Origin: Sipunculus nudus
Taxonomy: Eukaryota > Annelida > Sipuncula > Golfingiida > Sipunculidae
DNA: 64,000 bases
Assembly: GCA_026874595.1 (NCBI GenBank)
Contig: CM049307.1
Span: 10,375,579-10,439,578, forward strand
Reading direction: 5' to 3'
The notes beneath the pieces were generated by a model, which was not told where the DNA came from, made no database searches, and was given only the letters and a program-made list of their open reading frames with translations. Both the position numbers and the translations under genes were made by a program. Shown here piece after piece: positions 13,070 to 25,250 of the stretch; positions within the stretch are counted from its first letter, which is position 1; each line of letters begins with the position of its first letter.

Positions 13070-15607
13070 CTCAGCTGACTATAAGTCATCTGAGCTATAG
13101 TCGTGGTCCATTGTCCGTCGTCCGTCCGTCTGTCCGTCCGTCGGTCCGTCCGTCCGTCCGTCCGTAGATGTGGCACGTTTTGAAACCGTAAGACCTAGGA
13201 ATCTAAAATTCAGCATAATGTTAGATGTCCCCAAGATCTCCTACCAAGCCGAAAACTGGGTCTTTGCGACTTCTTTCCTTTGAGAAATTAAGGAAAAACC
13301 TCAATTTTTTATTAAAAACCTATTTTCACACTTCAGGACTGCCTAATATCAAAACCACTCATCTGTTTTTCCTCATATTTACCATAAATATTCCTCTATA
13401 TAGTTCCTATGTACATGCCAGAAATTATGTCTGTATTATTTAATTTAAAAAAGTTATGGGCCCAAACATAATGCATTTTGTAAAAAATCAGGAAAGATAT
13501 TTGATCACTTAACACAAAAAATGTTAAAGCTATTGACCTTTTTTCCAGTAATATAACTTTAATTAATCAAAATTAAATTGTATACCCAAAATTAGATGAA
13601 AATCTTTTAAATTTTCTAAAATATTAATAAAAATAAAAAATTGGTACCTTAAATTTTGCCCAACTTTGACCATGGCACGTTTTTTTGCTGTAACTACTGT
13701 GGATTTAATTTTCACAGCATGTTTTTGTTAGCATTTCAACTGTTAACACCAAAAATTTGAAACCAGTTGATCAAAAACTGTAGATTTTATTCAAGTTTTC
13801 AAGCACCATGTCACATATTGCTAGTGTTATGCAGTTTGCTAGAGCTCAGCTCCTGAGCTTCAGCTCTAAGTTCCTTAAATTTGGCATACAGTTAGATTTC
13901 TCCAAAATCCCCTACCATGCCAAGAATTTGGTCACTAGGACTTAATTCCTTCGAGATATCAATGAATGACTTCATTTTTCCATTAAAAACCCAATGTTAC
14001 ACTTTAAGACTGCCTAATATCAAAACCACTGATCTGACTTTGATCATATATAATATACATATTTTTCTATACATTCATTATGCACATGCCAGAAATGATG
14101 TCAGTATTGTGTATTTTTTTTAAGTTATGGGCCCAAACATAATGCACTTTGTAAAAAATCAAGAAATATATTTACTCCCTTAACAAGGGCATTGCTGAAG
14201 CTAGAGATCTTTTTTGTCAGGGATGTAACATTATTTAATCAAGATTTAATTGAATACCCAAAATTAGTTCTGAATTTTTCAAATTTTATAAGTTATTAGT
14301 ATAAATATAAAATTAGTACCTTAAATTTTGCCTAACTGTGACCATGGCATGTTTGTTTCCCGTGAGCACTGTTGATATAATTTTCATATCATGCACACAT
14401 TAGGATTTCAGCTTTTTAGTTTAGAAAGCTGAAAGAAATTTGCCAAATATTGTAGCTTTAATTAATGTTTTTTATGAGACCCTGTCAGACTTTGGCTCTC
14501 TCCAGCCCCTCTTGAGTCACCTGTATGTTGACCTTGTTGACCTTTCATCAAATTATGCACGCTTGAGGGGAGAATCCAGGCAGCTTATGGCCAGCCACAG
14601 TTGATCCAGGTGTTCAACCCAACTCATCTAGTAGTTTTAACCAGCAACATAACAATAAATTAATAAATTTTTATTGGTTTTTAATAACAAATTAAAGAAA
14701 AATAGAAAAGGAATTTGTTAGTTTATAATAACAGGAAATTATGGCATTTTTCAGTTCATTTTTAATGATAAAGAAGTAAATCATATTATTCATTACTAAT
14801 CATTAAGGATTATATGAAGGAAATTAATGATAGACAAAGATGCAGTTGATAATATTAATCTAGATTCCTACTGTGTCTAGTGTGTACCTTGATGTGAAAT
14901 TAGTCCAAAATGAATTTTTTACAGTTATTTTTTAATATAAATAAAAGCCATAAAACCAGGTACTTATGATCATTATTTAAATGTGTGAATTTTGTATATT
15001 CTGGATTCTCAACATCATTGTTTGGTGAAAACTGAATAAATACCAGACATGGTGCGAATACTTTGTAATTGTATTTAAATACGAATATGATTATGTACTC
15101 CATTATAAAATTTCTTGCATAAAGAATGAGAATCCAGGTAAAAATGAAAGTATATGAATACTCGTGCAAATACTTTCAAAATGTATTCATGAATGCATTC
15201 ATGAATATATTCTTTAATATTATTTTAATAATCATATCAGTTATATTTCATTTTAAAAAATCATATGATTCTCTTATTTTTTTTAATAAAAATTATATTT
15301 GGGAAAATATTTGTAATTTTTTTTAATAAATAGTTAAACTCTTATATTATATGTTCTGCTTATAAGTTATATGGCCAAGTCAAAATCTGTGTGACAGTAG
15401 TACTCTATTTGTTAATAAAATAAATGAAATCAATCCTCTTCCCTGTCTCTAAAGGTACTATCAAAATCATACATAAGCTAAACAACAACAACTCATAATA
15501 CAGCTTATATTTATTACCACACAAAACCAGCATGTGCCTCATTTCTAAATAATATTTTTTTATCATATATAACAGCTGAGCGTCGTGACCCATAGGTCCC
15601 TTGTTTT
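13070..15607 (+). mobile_element. F2 element: Helentron-like non-autonomous transposon
   Basis: The 5' end is CTCAGCTGA at 13070, followed by TCATCTGAGCTATAG and a GTCC microsatellite (13112-13165). The 3' end near 15574-15607 has the inverted CAGCTGAG, a near-palindrome GACCCATAGGTC and the terminus CCCTTGTTTT. The body contains two related internal blocks (about 13200-13850 and 13860-14560) that share TATCAAAACCACT, ATGTACATGCCAGAAAT or a close variant, and TTAATTTTCACAGCATG-type phrases. The element is therefore partly an internal tandem duplication. It has no coding region. The part 14640-15560 is AT-rich with no recognised motif. Confidence 0.6.
13112..13165 (+). repeat. GTCC microsatellite in the F2 leader
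   Basis: A run of GTCC/GTCT tetranucleotides inside the F2 5' region. The same tract recurs in the F2 copy at 21698. Confidence 0.9.
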
Positions 15608-15639
15608 CGAATTTTTATGCATTTTTATCTCTATTGTTG

Positions 15640-15898
15640 AGACCTTCAAAGATGGGTCGTCCGTTAACAGGGCATAAATCATAACCATTGAACCTGGAAT
15701 CTTCTAACTTGACATCAAGGGACATCATGAAAAATCTCCTTGGATACCTGGAATTAAGTGTCTGTTACCCATATCCTCTGAGCTGTGCTTCAGTTGAATA
15801 TGGATACCACCTACAGAATTTGGCATTCAGATGATAAAATTTCTTTTGTGAATGTCTTCCCAGTCAGCTGAGCATCCAGACCCATGGGTCACTTGTTA
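15640..15898 (+). mobile_element. F2-related fragment with a complete 3' end
   Basis: TCAGCTGAGCATCC at about 15864 is followed by the perfect palindrome GACCCATGGGTC and CACTTGTT. The F3 5' repeat begins at 15899 directly after it. The upstream part (GGTCGTCCGTTAACAGGGC) is a diverged leader of the same superfamily. Confidence 0.5.
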
Positions 15899-17383
15899 GC
15901 GAACCTGTGAGCTTATGCAGTGGTGCGGCGTCGTGCGTCGTGTGTCATGCGTCCTGCGTCGTCTGTACGTTAACCATAGCTATGTCAAAAACGGCAAGAG
16001 CTAGCATCACCAAATATTTTGCAAATAATCATTCATCCAAAAAACTATATAGGATTTTGTTTATTTTTTTCTAACTTCACTTTCTTAGATTTCAGAGGGA
16101 AAAAGCTAAAAAAGCTTTCAAACTTTTCTTCTCCAAAACTGTCCAGCCAAATTGTCCAATATTTCACAGAAATGATCCCTGGAACAATTTTTCTCAAGTT
16201 TGTTCGAATCGTTCCAGTTCGGAGATTTTTGGCTGAGTTACAGGAGGTTGAACTTTGTTACCTGTGCAAAAAAGCATATTAAAATTTAAATCTCAGAAAC
16301 GGCTGGAGCTATCATCACCAAATTTTATGCCAATGTTGGTCACATAAGTCATATCTGAAATTGAGGTATTGGTGGCGCCACCTACATCGGCCTTTTTTGT
16401 ACGGGGTCATCAGTGCCTGTATCACACTGAGGGCTACAAAAAACTTCTTCTCTGAAACCATGTGGCCAAAATGTTTAATATCGCACAGAAATGATCCTAG
16501 GGTAGTGCTTTCTGAAGTTTGTTCAAATGGTCTCAGTTCAGTGACTTTTGGCTAAGTTATGGGAAGCTGAATTTAGTCATATGCCATAACAGCCCATTTT
16601 AGCTAAGTGGCTACAAAGATCTTCTTCCCAAAAACCACTAGGCCAAATTCTTAAATCTCACACATTAATTATCCTTAGATGTTGATAATTCAAGTTTGTT
16701 CAAATGGTTTTGGTTCAGTGCTTTTTGGCTGAGTTACGGGAGCTGAACTTGGCCAGTTTGCTGCATCTTCCTATATGAGTTATAAACCTGCAAAACGTTT
16801 TTCGACTGATGCCACTGAAGCCAGTTTGTTAAATATTTTACAAGAATAATCCCAACAATTATTCTTATAATAATTGTCATTAATGGTTCCACATGAATGA
16901 TTTTTGGCTGAATTATGGAGCTTGAATTGAGTCATTTTACCATATATGTTAGCTGTGTGATGCTGTTACATCTAGCCTGGCACCAGTTTATCAGCATCTA
17001 TTACATCATGCCACTAGACATTTAGATTTCAGGTTATCTTTGGTTAATATTGACATGAAAGATTTTTTTAAAAGCTTTTAAAAAATTTAGATTTATGATT
17101 TAAGTTATTCATCATACCAGGCAATGTTACAAACATGGATATTCAGTTCTCTGTGGTTATATAGAGACAACTGTACGTGGATTATACATTATTGGTATCC
17201 CTACTCAACTTAATTCAAGAATTTGCCATCAATGAGATATATCTGTATTTTAATTTTGCATTCAGTATGTATCCATAATAATTTTACATATATTCCTGAT
17301 TTCTTTCTTATAAAAAGACAGCTGAAAAGTATTTTGTATTGGGAAAATAAATTTCAAAGTTATTACAAGTAGGGACCACTTTT

Positions 17384-17790
17384 GTGGACAGATGGCAGCA
17401 CTTGGTTCACCATTGGCAGATTGCCAGTGCCTTGATGTTGGCCATTAGCCAAGATGATGTCAGCTCTATAAATAGTTTTGGCACAGTGCCAGGATTGGAA
17501 GAAGTGCAGCCAGGTATAGGTCAAGAGTTCACTCAGTGCAGTAGCTGCATTCTATTTATAGCTTTGGCAGACTGCTCACTGCGTCATATTTGGCACCAAA
17601 GTGCAGCCTGAATCTATTTATAGCTTTTGCAGACTGCCAACTGTGACAGATTATGCAACAGGTCAAGAGTTCACTCAGTGCAGCTAGGTACAGGTCAAAA
17701 GTTCACTCAGTCTAGCCAGGTGCAGGTCAAGGGTTCACTCAGTGCAGTAGCTTGAGGCAGCAATTTGTCACAGGTCACTCGGGGGCAACT
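17384..17790 (+). repeat. Short tandem repeat block
   Basis: Diverged copies of AGGTCAAGAGTTCACTCAGTGCAG and TTTATAGCTTTGGCAGACTG alternate over about 400 bp. The 75-codon open frame here follows the repeats and shows no domain. Confidence 0.6.
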
Positions 17791-18292
17791 GCCTTACTCA
17801 ACTAAGCATTGTCAGCCCAGTGCATCAAACTCTGGGGAAGTTTGATGTATTGGATTGATATTTTTACCTGTCTATGCGTCTTTGATGGTATTCTCATTTA
17901 CAAGACAGGTGGTGCCACCTACATTGACTTTTGCAGTGTATGCGCCTGCTTATTTCTACAGAGGAATTTTATACATCAGCCTAAAATTGGGCATGTATAT
18001 ACATATCAGGTAGCTTTATAGTGTACAAAACTGGTGGATAAAAACACTCATAACTCTGCATTGGTTGGACTTATCCACCTGAAATTTTGCATGTGTATAC
18101 ATCCTGGACAGCTTTCTTGATTTTATGACAGGTGGCGCCACCTACATACATATTTTGGCTGCAGACATCCAGGCTATTATGCACCTCACTCTATTTCCCC
18201 TTGCCACTCAATCTATGCCTCACTTCACCTTTCCAACTCTGATTTTGGCAGATACACGTAGTCGCTTGTTGACTACCCATATTCTAGTTTTT
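17790..18292 (+). mobile_element. F4 element, 3' portion
   Basis: It contains GGTGGCGCCACCTACAT repeats, then GGCAGATAC, then stem GTAGTC-GCTTGTT-GACTAC, and ends TTCTAGTTTT. These match, in reverse complement, the left end of the F4 copy at 41357-42456. The 5' end was not found, so the start is approximate. Confidence 0.5.
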
Positions 18293-18523
18293 GTGTTGTG
18301 TGCACCCATGCCAGAATTGCAGCAGTGATGTTTGTTTGTTTCTTGTTCTAAGTGATTAGTACTTGCATTGTTCATATACATGTTACACATGTTCTTGAAA
18401 AGTAATGGTCCAGCATTGAAGCATTATACCTGGTGTAATCTCATTGCACAGGTTCGCATTAGGCCTGTAGGCCTTGTTTGTATATGAAAAGTACCTTTCA
18501 TATAACACTTAGGCCCATTTTTT

Positions 18524-20055
18524 ATGCCCCCGCCACAAAGTGGCCGGGGCATATAGTTTTACCCATGTCCGTCATTCCGTCCTTCCGTCCTTCTGAAATC
18601 AAACAGTTGTACGGATTTTTTTTTGCAATGCCTGCAGATATTGGCCTGATTTTTGGTGTGTGGGCAGATATAGACCAGTTACAGATCGAGTTCGCGTTTC
18701 TTCCCAGTTCACCTACTTTTGACCGTTTTACGGCTCCTAAACTTAGAAAATTTTATGAAAAATAGAAATTTCATGACAAATACATGTACAGACTTTTTTC
18801 CCAATGCCTGCAGATATTGGCCTGATTTTTGGTGTGTGGGCAGATATAGACCAGTTACAGATCGAGTTCGCGTTTCGTCCCAGTTGACCTACTTTTGACC
18901 GTTTTACGGCTCCTAAACTTAGAAAATTTCATGAAAAATAGAAATTTCATGACAAATACACATGTACGGACTTTTTTTCGCAATGCCTGCAGATATTGGC
19001 CTGATTTTTGGTGTGTAGGCCGAAAATTACCAGTTACAGATGGAGTTCGCGTTTTGTCCCAGTTCACCTACTTTTGACTGTTTTACGGCTCCTAAACTTA
19101 GAAAATTTCATGAAAAATAGAAATATTCATGACAGATACACATGTACAGACTTTTTTTCGCAATGCCTGCAGATATTGGCCTAATTTTTGGTGTGTGGGC
19201 AGATATAGACTATTTACAGATCGAGTTCGCGTTTCGTCCCAGTTGACTTACTTTTGACCGTTTTACGGCTCCTGAACATAGAAAATTTCATGAAAAATGT
19301 GAAATTTCATGACAAATACACATGTACGGACTTTTTTTCGCAATGCCTGCAGATATTGGCCTGATTTTTGGTGTGTTGGCAGATATTGACCAGTTACAGA
19401 TCTAGTTCGCGTTTTGTCCCAGTTGACCTACTTTTGACCATTTGACGGTGCTCTAACATAGAAAATTTCATAAAAAAGTGCACATGTTTGGACTTTTTTT
19501 CGCAGTGCCTGCAGATACGGGCCTGATTTTTGGTGTGTAGGCAGATAATGACCAGTTACAGATCGAGTTCTTGTTTTGTCCCAGTTGACCTACTTTTGAC
19601 CATTTCACTGCTCCTGAACATAGAAAGTTTTATGAAAAATAGAAATTTTCATAACAATGCATATGTACTGACTTTTTTTCCTCAATGCCTGCAGATACCA
19701 CCCTGATTTTTTATGTGTGGGCAGATAATGACAGTTACAGATCAAGTTCCCATTTCGTCCCGGTTGACCTACTTTTGATTGTTTCACGGCTCCTAAACAT
19801 AGAAAATTTCATGAAAGACAGAAATTTTTATGGAAAATGCACATGGACTTTTTTTCACAATGCCTGCATATACTGGCATGATTTTTGGTGTGTTGCTTGA
19901 TAATGACCCGTTACAGATCGAGTTTGCATTTTGCCCTTGTTGACCTACTTTTGACCATACGACACCTCCTGAACTTAAAAAATTTTTCAAAATTTTACAA
20001 ATGTTTCTAATTTGCCCCAGGCAGGGGCATTCGTGTCGTTCTGACACATCTAGTT
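18524..20055 (+). mobile_element. F1 element: pearl/Helentron-like transposon with eight tandem units
   Basis: It has the same termini as the copy at 2058: the ATGCCCCCGCC hairpin at the 5' end, and GGCAGGGGCAT, stem GTGTC-GTTCT-GACAC and CTAGTT at the 3' end. The TGCCTG motif recurs near 18629, 18806, 18985, 19165, 19345, 19507, 19687 and 19861, giving eight units of about 160-180 bp. The last three units match the last three of the first copy in order and in private variants (GCAGATACGGGCC, GATACCACCCTG, ATACTGGCATG). The two copies thus descend from one master element and differ in the number of upstream units. Confidence 0.75.
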
Positions 20056-21697
20056 CCTTATTGCAACATTTAATGGTTTCAGGCCACATGTTTCATTTAT
20101 CACACAATGCAAATGCAATTAGTACCTATAATGGCTTGTTTTAACATGCTTGTTAAATTTTGTTTATGCTCTTTTGAATGTTTTTACAGGATTTTATTTC
20201 AGTTAATAAATTAATGTTTATTATTATACTTTTGTTCATGTCCATTATTGTCTATAATTTACAGGGTTTCTTTTTAGCAGAGCCATTTCATCTTAGCTTT
20301 TCAAATGCTAATATATATATATGAAAAACCAAAAGAAATAAATATATAAATATAGCATTTGCTAAAATTTTCCAAAATTCAGCTGAGCGATGTTACCCAT
20401 GGGTCCCTTGTTTTGTGGAGCAGTGCAGGAGTCTTTTCTAAGTCTTTCTTATCAGTTATTGCTATAAATATGGTTGTTACAGTGGCTGTTACATTGTATA
20501 AACATTGTATATATGTCAGGGAGTTTGGTTCAGCATTCTTTCTGCTGGGCTTAATGTCTCCAGTGAAAATTTGCTATTCCTTTGGAGATAGATTTTCCTA
20601 GAAATGTACAAAAATCCTTTCTAATTAACTCTTCTTTGACTTACTCAGTGTTAAAATTGAATGGAGGTTTTTTGTGGAATGAACAATAAGGGAACTCCAA
20701 CATAGATTCAAAAATATTTACAAATCATTTATAACAATGTTTCTTTCAGTTATTTTTGGTGAATTAACAATCAGCCATTGATAACAATTACAGTTCTAAA
20801 GCAATCACATGCCACAGAAAAATAATTAGATACAGTTACATAAATCTTCTAAAAATAATCCAGTGGTTGAAAAATACTCCCAACCAAGATGGATTAGATG
20901 AATTAAAGATGGCTATCTCTGCAATTTGACCTTTTGACCCTACAGCTAACAGGGAGGGGTGTGAGTTTTGTAAAATATAATTCAATCAAGAGATTAATAA
21001 TCAGACCATTTAAGGCATTAAGTTTTTTACTTCTTCTTTAAACTTACCCTCAAATTGAGTAAAAGACCAGCTTTCTAGGCAAATATTTCCAGGAAACGGA
21101 GTATACAGTAATGTCTAACACAGACTCTGAGAACAGGCATGATCTCTACACCTATGAGTGTAGCAGAGCCAGAGAATTGGTTCTTCGACCAATGGTATTT
21201 TACAGTTGAATGAATAAACCCGGAAGGAGACTTGGCACTAATCCTGGTTGATGTATGGTGTTCAGCTCGCACCAGAGAAAAGGCCGGCTTTGATTTATTT
21301 ATGCTGTTACAGGTAGTAATGAGTGAGAGATTTATCGACCAGGCCCATGTGATCACTCCCAGATTTCTTGCTCTCTGGCTGATCAAATAACTCCCACGCA
21401 TTGCCTTTAAATGTGGCCATAAATAGCTCATCTCTGCCGGAAATCTAGTTTTCTCCAAAATGGGAAATGTTCATTGTTGGAAGGGCCTTCATAATTTCCG
21501 GTGTCTAAAATAAAAATAACTGAATATCCAAGTGGTACTTGAATAAATAAATTAATAAAGAGCCAATATGTACAGGTCCGGTGCAAACACTTCCCAAACA
21601 GATGTGGTGTGTTTTTCAGTTGAACAATTTGTAATAGAATATAGATAAATGATCAATAAAGCATATATGTAAAATGTTTATTAGGATGGATAATTAG
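20056..21697 (+). other. Intronic sequence with an isolated F2 3' end and a GC-richer island
   Basis: An orphan F2 3' terminus (CAGCTGAGCGATGTTACCCATGGGTCCCTTGTTTT) lies at about 20380-20415. Around 21080-21480 the sequence is less AT-rich than its flanks. It has a 127-codon open frame on the minus strand (21075-21458) with no domain I recognise. It could be a conserved regulatory island or an unrecognised exon. The rest shows nothing. Confidence 0.4.
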
Positions 21698-24600
21698 CTC
21701 AGCTGACTATAAGTCACCTGAGCTATAGTCGTGGTCCATTGTCCGTCATCCGTCTGTCTGTCTGTCTGTCCGTCCGTCTGTCCAGCAGTCCATCTGTCTG
21801 TCCGGATGTCCCTCCGTAAGACTGGCACGTTCAGACACCATTGGACCTACGAATCTGAAATTTGGCATACAGTTAGATGTCCCCAAAATCTCCTACCATG
21901 CCGAAAATTGGGTCAATAGGACTTTGTTCCTTAGAGATATTAAGGAAAAACCTCAATTTTTTATTAGAAATCTATTTTTACACTTCAGGACTTCCTAATA
22001 TCAAAACCACTCATCTGGTTTTCTTCATATTTACCATAAATATTCCTCTATATAGTTCCTATGTACATGCCAGAAATTAAGTCAGTATTATTTAATTTAA
22101 AAAAGTTATGGGCCCAAACATAATGAACTTTGTAAAAAAAATCAGGAAAGATATTTAGTCACTTAAGACCAAAAGTGTTAAAGATAGGGACTTTTTTCAG
22201 TAATACAACTTTAATTAATCAAAATTTAATTGTATACCAAAAATTAGATCAAAATCTGTTAAATTTTTTTAAATATTGGCAAAAATATAAAATTGGTACC
22301 TTAAATTTTTTGCCCAACTTTGGCCACGGCACGTTTTTTTCCTGTAAGTACTGTGGATTTAACTTTCACAGCATGTACACATAAGGATTTAATCTGTTAA
22401 AATCTGAAATTTGAAAATAAAAGCTGCAAAATTAGGCTAGTTATTGAATTTTTTGGAGGCTCTTGTTGTATTCCCCTACATTGTCAAGCAGTCCACTTTG
22501 ATGACTGTAGGTCATTCAGTTCACATCTCTATGCTCCCCAGGCTGTTGGCATAATGTTAGATGTCCCCGAAATCTCCTACCGTAGCGAAAATTGGGTCAT
22601 TAGGACTTCGTTCCTTCAAGATATTAAGGAAAAACCTCCGTTTTCCATAAAAAAGCCATTGTTACACTTCAAGGCTGCCTAATATCAAAACCACTGATCT
22701 GTTTTTGATCATATTTAGTATTCACATTCTTTCATACATTTTCTATGAACATACCAAAAGTTAGGTCAGTATTGGGTATTATTTTGAAGTTATGGGCCAA
22801 AATATAATGCAATTTTTAAAAAATCAGGAAATATATTTACTCACCTAACATGAGAATTGCTGAACCTAGAGTCTTTTTTTTTCAGGAATATAACTTTATT
22901 TAATCAAGCTTCAATTGTTTTCCCAAAATTAGATCTGAATTTTGCAAATTTTTTCAAGTTATTAGCATAAATAAAAAATCAATACCTTAAATTTTGTCCA
23001 ACTTTGGCAATGGCACGTTTTTTCCCTGTAAGCACTGTTGATTTAATTTTCACAGCATATATACACAAGGATTTAATCTTTTAAAATCTGAAATTTCAAA
23101 GAAATTGATTGGAAAGAATAGCTGATCCACGTTTTCATACACCATGTCAAGTGTTGTTTAACCCACCTAGTAGTACAGCCTTAATTCACTATTATTTAAT
23201 TACTGCATTATGTAACCCACCCCAGGCAGCTTGCCTTGGCTCAGCTTGGCCACTACCAGCAGGCTTCCCCTCTGCCCTGCACTCCCCCCCCCCCCCCAGA
23301 TGGTGCATAAACTAGATGAATGTTATTATTTTCTGTATTTGATTCATTCTTATTCTAGGCTATGCTACATTTTAGATTTTGTATTGTACCACCAGGGTTA
23401 CAATGATTAAAGTGTACATTTCATTGTGTCCACAAAGTGGTGTATTGCTATGAAAGTGTGGATGTTCATCAGATAAGTAATTCCTTACTTCAGAAGAGTA
23501 AATCTTCACCAGTGTGAAATTGACTATTAATTCCAATAATAAATTAAAACTGGGATAGTAATTAGCACAATGATATTGTTTGTCCCTCATTCAACCAACA
23601 GTGTGTATACTTTATTTGAAAAGATGTTTTATTTTATCAAATTTACTGAATCTTTTATTTTATTTTGGTGAATAAAATTAAGCATGTACTGAAAACTCCA
23701 ATGTGCAAAACTTTTTAATAGTGATTCAAGGAATATTCTTGTAGATGCCATGTTGTGGCATTATTTTCTTTTAAATTCAGTTTAAACATTTATGATTAAA
23801 AAATAATAAAATATATGTGTATGCATAATATGACCCAATATGAGCTACACTCTGGATATATAATGATTGCAACTTTTGCAACAATTCTAATATTTTAACT
23901 TATAGTTTCAGTTTTTTTACTCTGTATATATAATGATTGCAACTTTTGCAACAATTCTAATATTTTAACTAATATTTTTAGTTTTTTTTTATTAAAAATT
24001 TATAAAACCTGTATATTAAAAAAATGATCAAGATAAAAACTTCTTAATGGAAAAGGTGGATATGCTAAAAAAATAGGCTTATATATAATCTTAAATGCAT
24101 TATTCCCTTGAAAGTGAAATAAAGGTATTAGTCCATTCTGTCCACTTGCCTGTCCATGTGTAAATTTTCATATGCATCACAGTATCTCAAAACTTTTACT
24201 GTTTTTCATGACATTCTTGTCAGAGTATTAGTTTGCAATCATATATTTAGAACTTTACTATAACCAAGTAGGAGGGCCCCTTTCCTCTTAGCTTTTCATA
24301 TTCTTATATAAATGAAAAACATTACAATAGAATATTTCTACATCCACCTTCGTGCTGCCCTCACTTTTCCCTTCTCCGAACCCTATCCCAAAGTCAGCCT
24401 CAGTAAGCAAGAACAAGGTAAATCAGATATATTCATACTTTAATATTTTGTATAACTATTCGTCCATAGGTACCTATGTACATGCCAGAAATTATGTCAA
24501 TATTGTGTAATATGTAGACATAGTGGGCATCCCAATAATGTACCTTGTCAAGACTAAAGAGATCTTGTGTCATACAGTCACAAATTCATAAATCACTTCA

Positions 24601-24987
24601 TCAGCATAGTTAATCATAACATCATATCTGTCAAATTGAAAGCTTGCAGACTATCATAGACTTTAGATCCTTCAACAAATAGCCTTATCATCATTCTACT
24701 ACTGCTTATTACTGCTGTCATTGCATTCATATTTGCTCAAATATATCACAATTTTCAACCTCTCCTAAATAAATAAAAAATAAAAAACTATATTTTACTT
24801 TATTAATCTATCAGTCAGGTAATTTCATTTATCATTTACTTACATATTACATTACATTCCTTTATAATAGCCCAACATGTCCATGATATTCATAAGCTTT
24901 ATCGACTCTATATAGTATCACAGTGGAGAAACATTTATAGTCCAATCACGATCAGCTGAGCGCCGTGACCCATGGGTCCCTTGTTTT
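21698..24987 (+). mobile_element. F2 element, long copy (about 3.3 kb)
   Basis: It starts CTCAGCTGA at 21698 with the leader TCACCTGAGCTATAG and a GTCT/GTCC microsatellite (about 21740-21805). It ends with ATCAGCTGAG, the perfect palindrome GACCCATGGGTC and CCCTTGTTTT at 24987. Two internal blocks (about 21830-22400 and 22540-23110) are copies of each other. The last 500 bp closely match the last 500 bp of the F2 copy ending at 52235, sharing for example GTACATGCCAGAAATTATGTC, GCATAGTTAATCATAAC and TTGCATTCATATTTGCTC. An 80-bp direct duplication lies at about 23850-23990. A poly-C run lies near 23286. Confidence 0.65.
23850..23990 (+). repeat. Two-copy direct repeat
   Basis: About 70 bp containing TAATGATTGCAACTTTTGC is repeated twice back to back with few changes. 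Confidence 0.85.
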
Positions 24988-25009
24988 TATCAGTGATTGT
25001 AACACAGAA

Positions 25010-25245
25010 ATGATTGCCAGAGATAATATCACATAGATCTGTTGTTTCATCACTAGGTTTATCAGATATATGGTCACATTGGTCTGTTGTTTCATCACTA
25101 GGTTTGTCAGAGATAAGGCCATGTGGGTCTGTTGTTTCATCACACAGTTTGTCAGGGACAAGGCCATGAAGGGCTGTTGTTTCACCACTAGGCTTGTCAG
25201 AGATAAGACCAGGTGGGTCTGCCGTTTCATCTCTAGATTGTCACA
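25010..25245. repeat. 45-bp minisatellite, five copies, open on both strands
   Basis: The unit is about 45 bp and includes TCTGTTGTTTCATCACTAGG and TTGTCAGAGATAAGGCCATG. Since 45 is a multiple of three, frames stay open across units. One minus-strand frame reads an acidic, hydrophilic repeat (units like SDETTDPHGLISDKP), bounded upstream by a possible acceptor (AATCTAG). Other frames give less protein-like repeats. Coding status is undecided. It lies just outside the 3' end of the F2 element. Confidence 0.6.
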
Positions 25246-25250
25246 AGAAG

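Larger units (their letters stand above)
15899..18479 (+). mobile_element. F3 element: Helentron-like non-autonomous transposon
   Basis: The 5' subterminal repeat GCGAACCTGTG (15899-15909) has an exact inverted match CACAGGTTCGC at 18447-18457. After that comes the palindrome AGGCCT-GT-AGGCCT (18461-18474) and the terminus TGTTTG. The leader has GTGCGGCGTCGTGCGTCG-type repeats. Inside are degenerate repeats around AAGTTTGTTCGAATGGTT and TTTTGGCTGAGTTA. A nested F4 3' end lies at about 17790-18292 and a tandem block at 17384-17790. No transposase or helicase coding was found. Confidence 0.65.
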
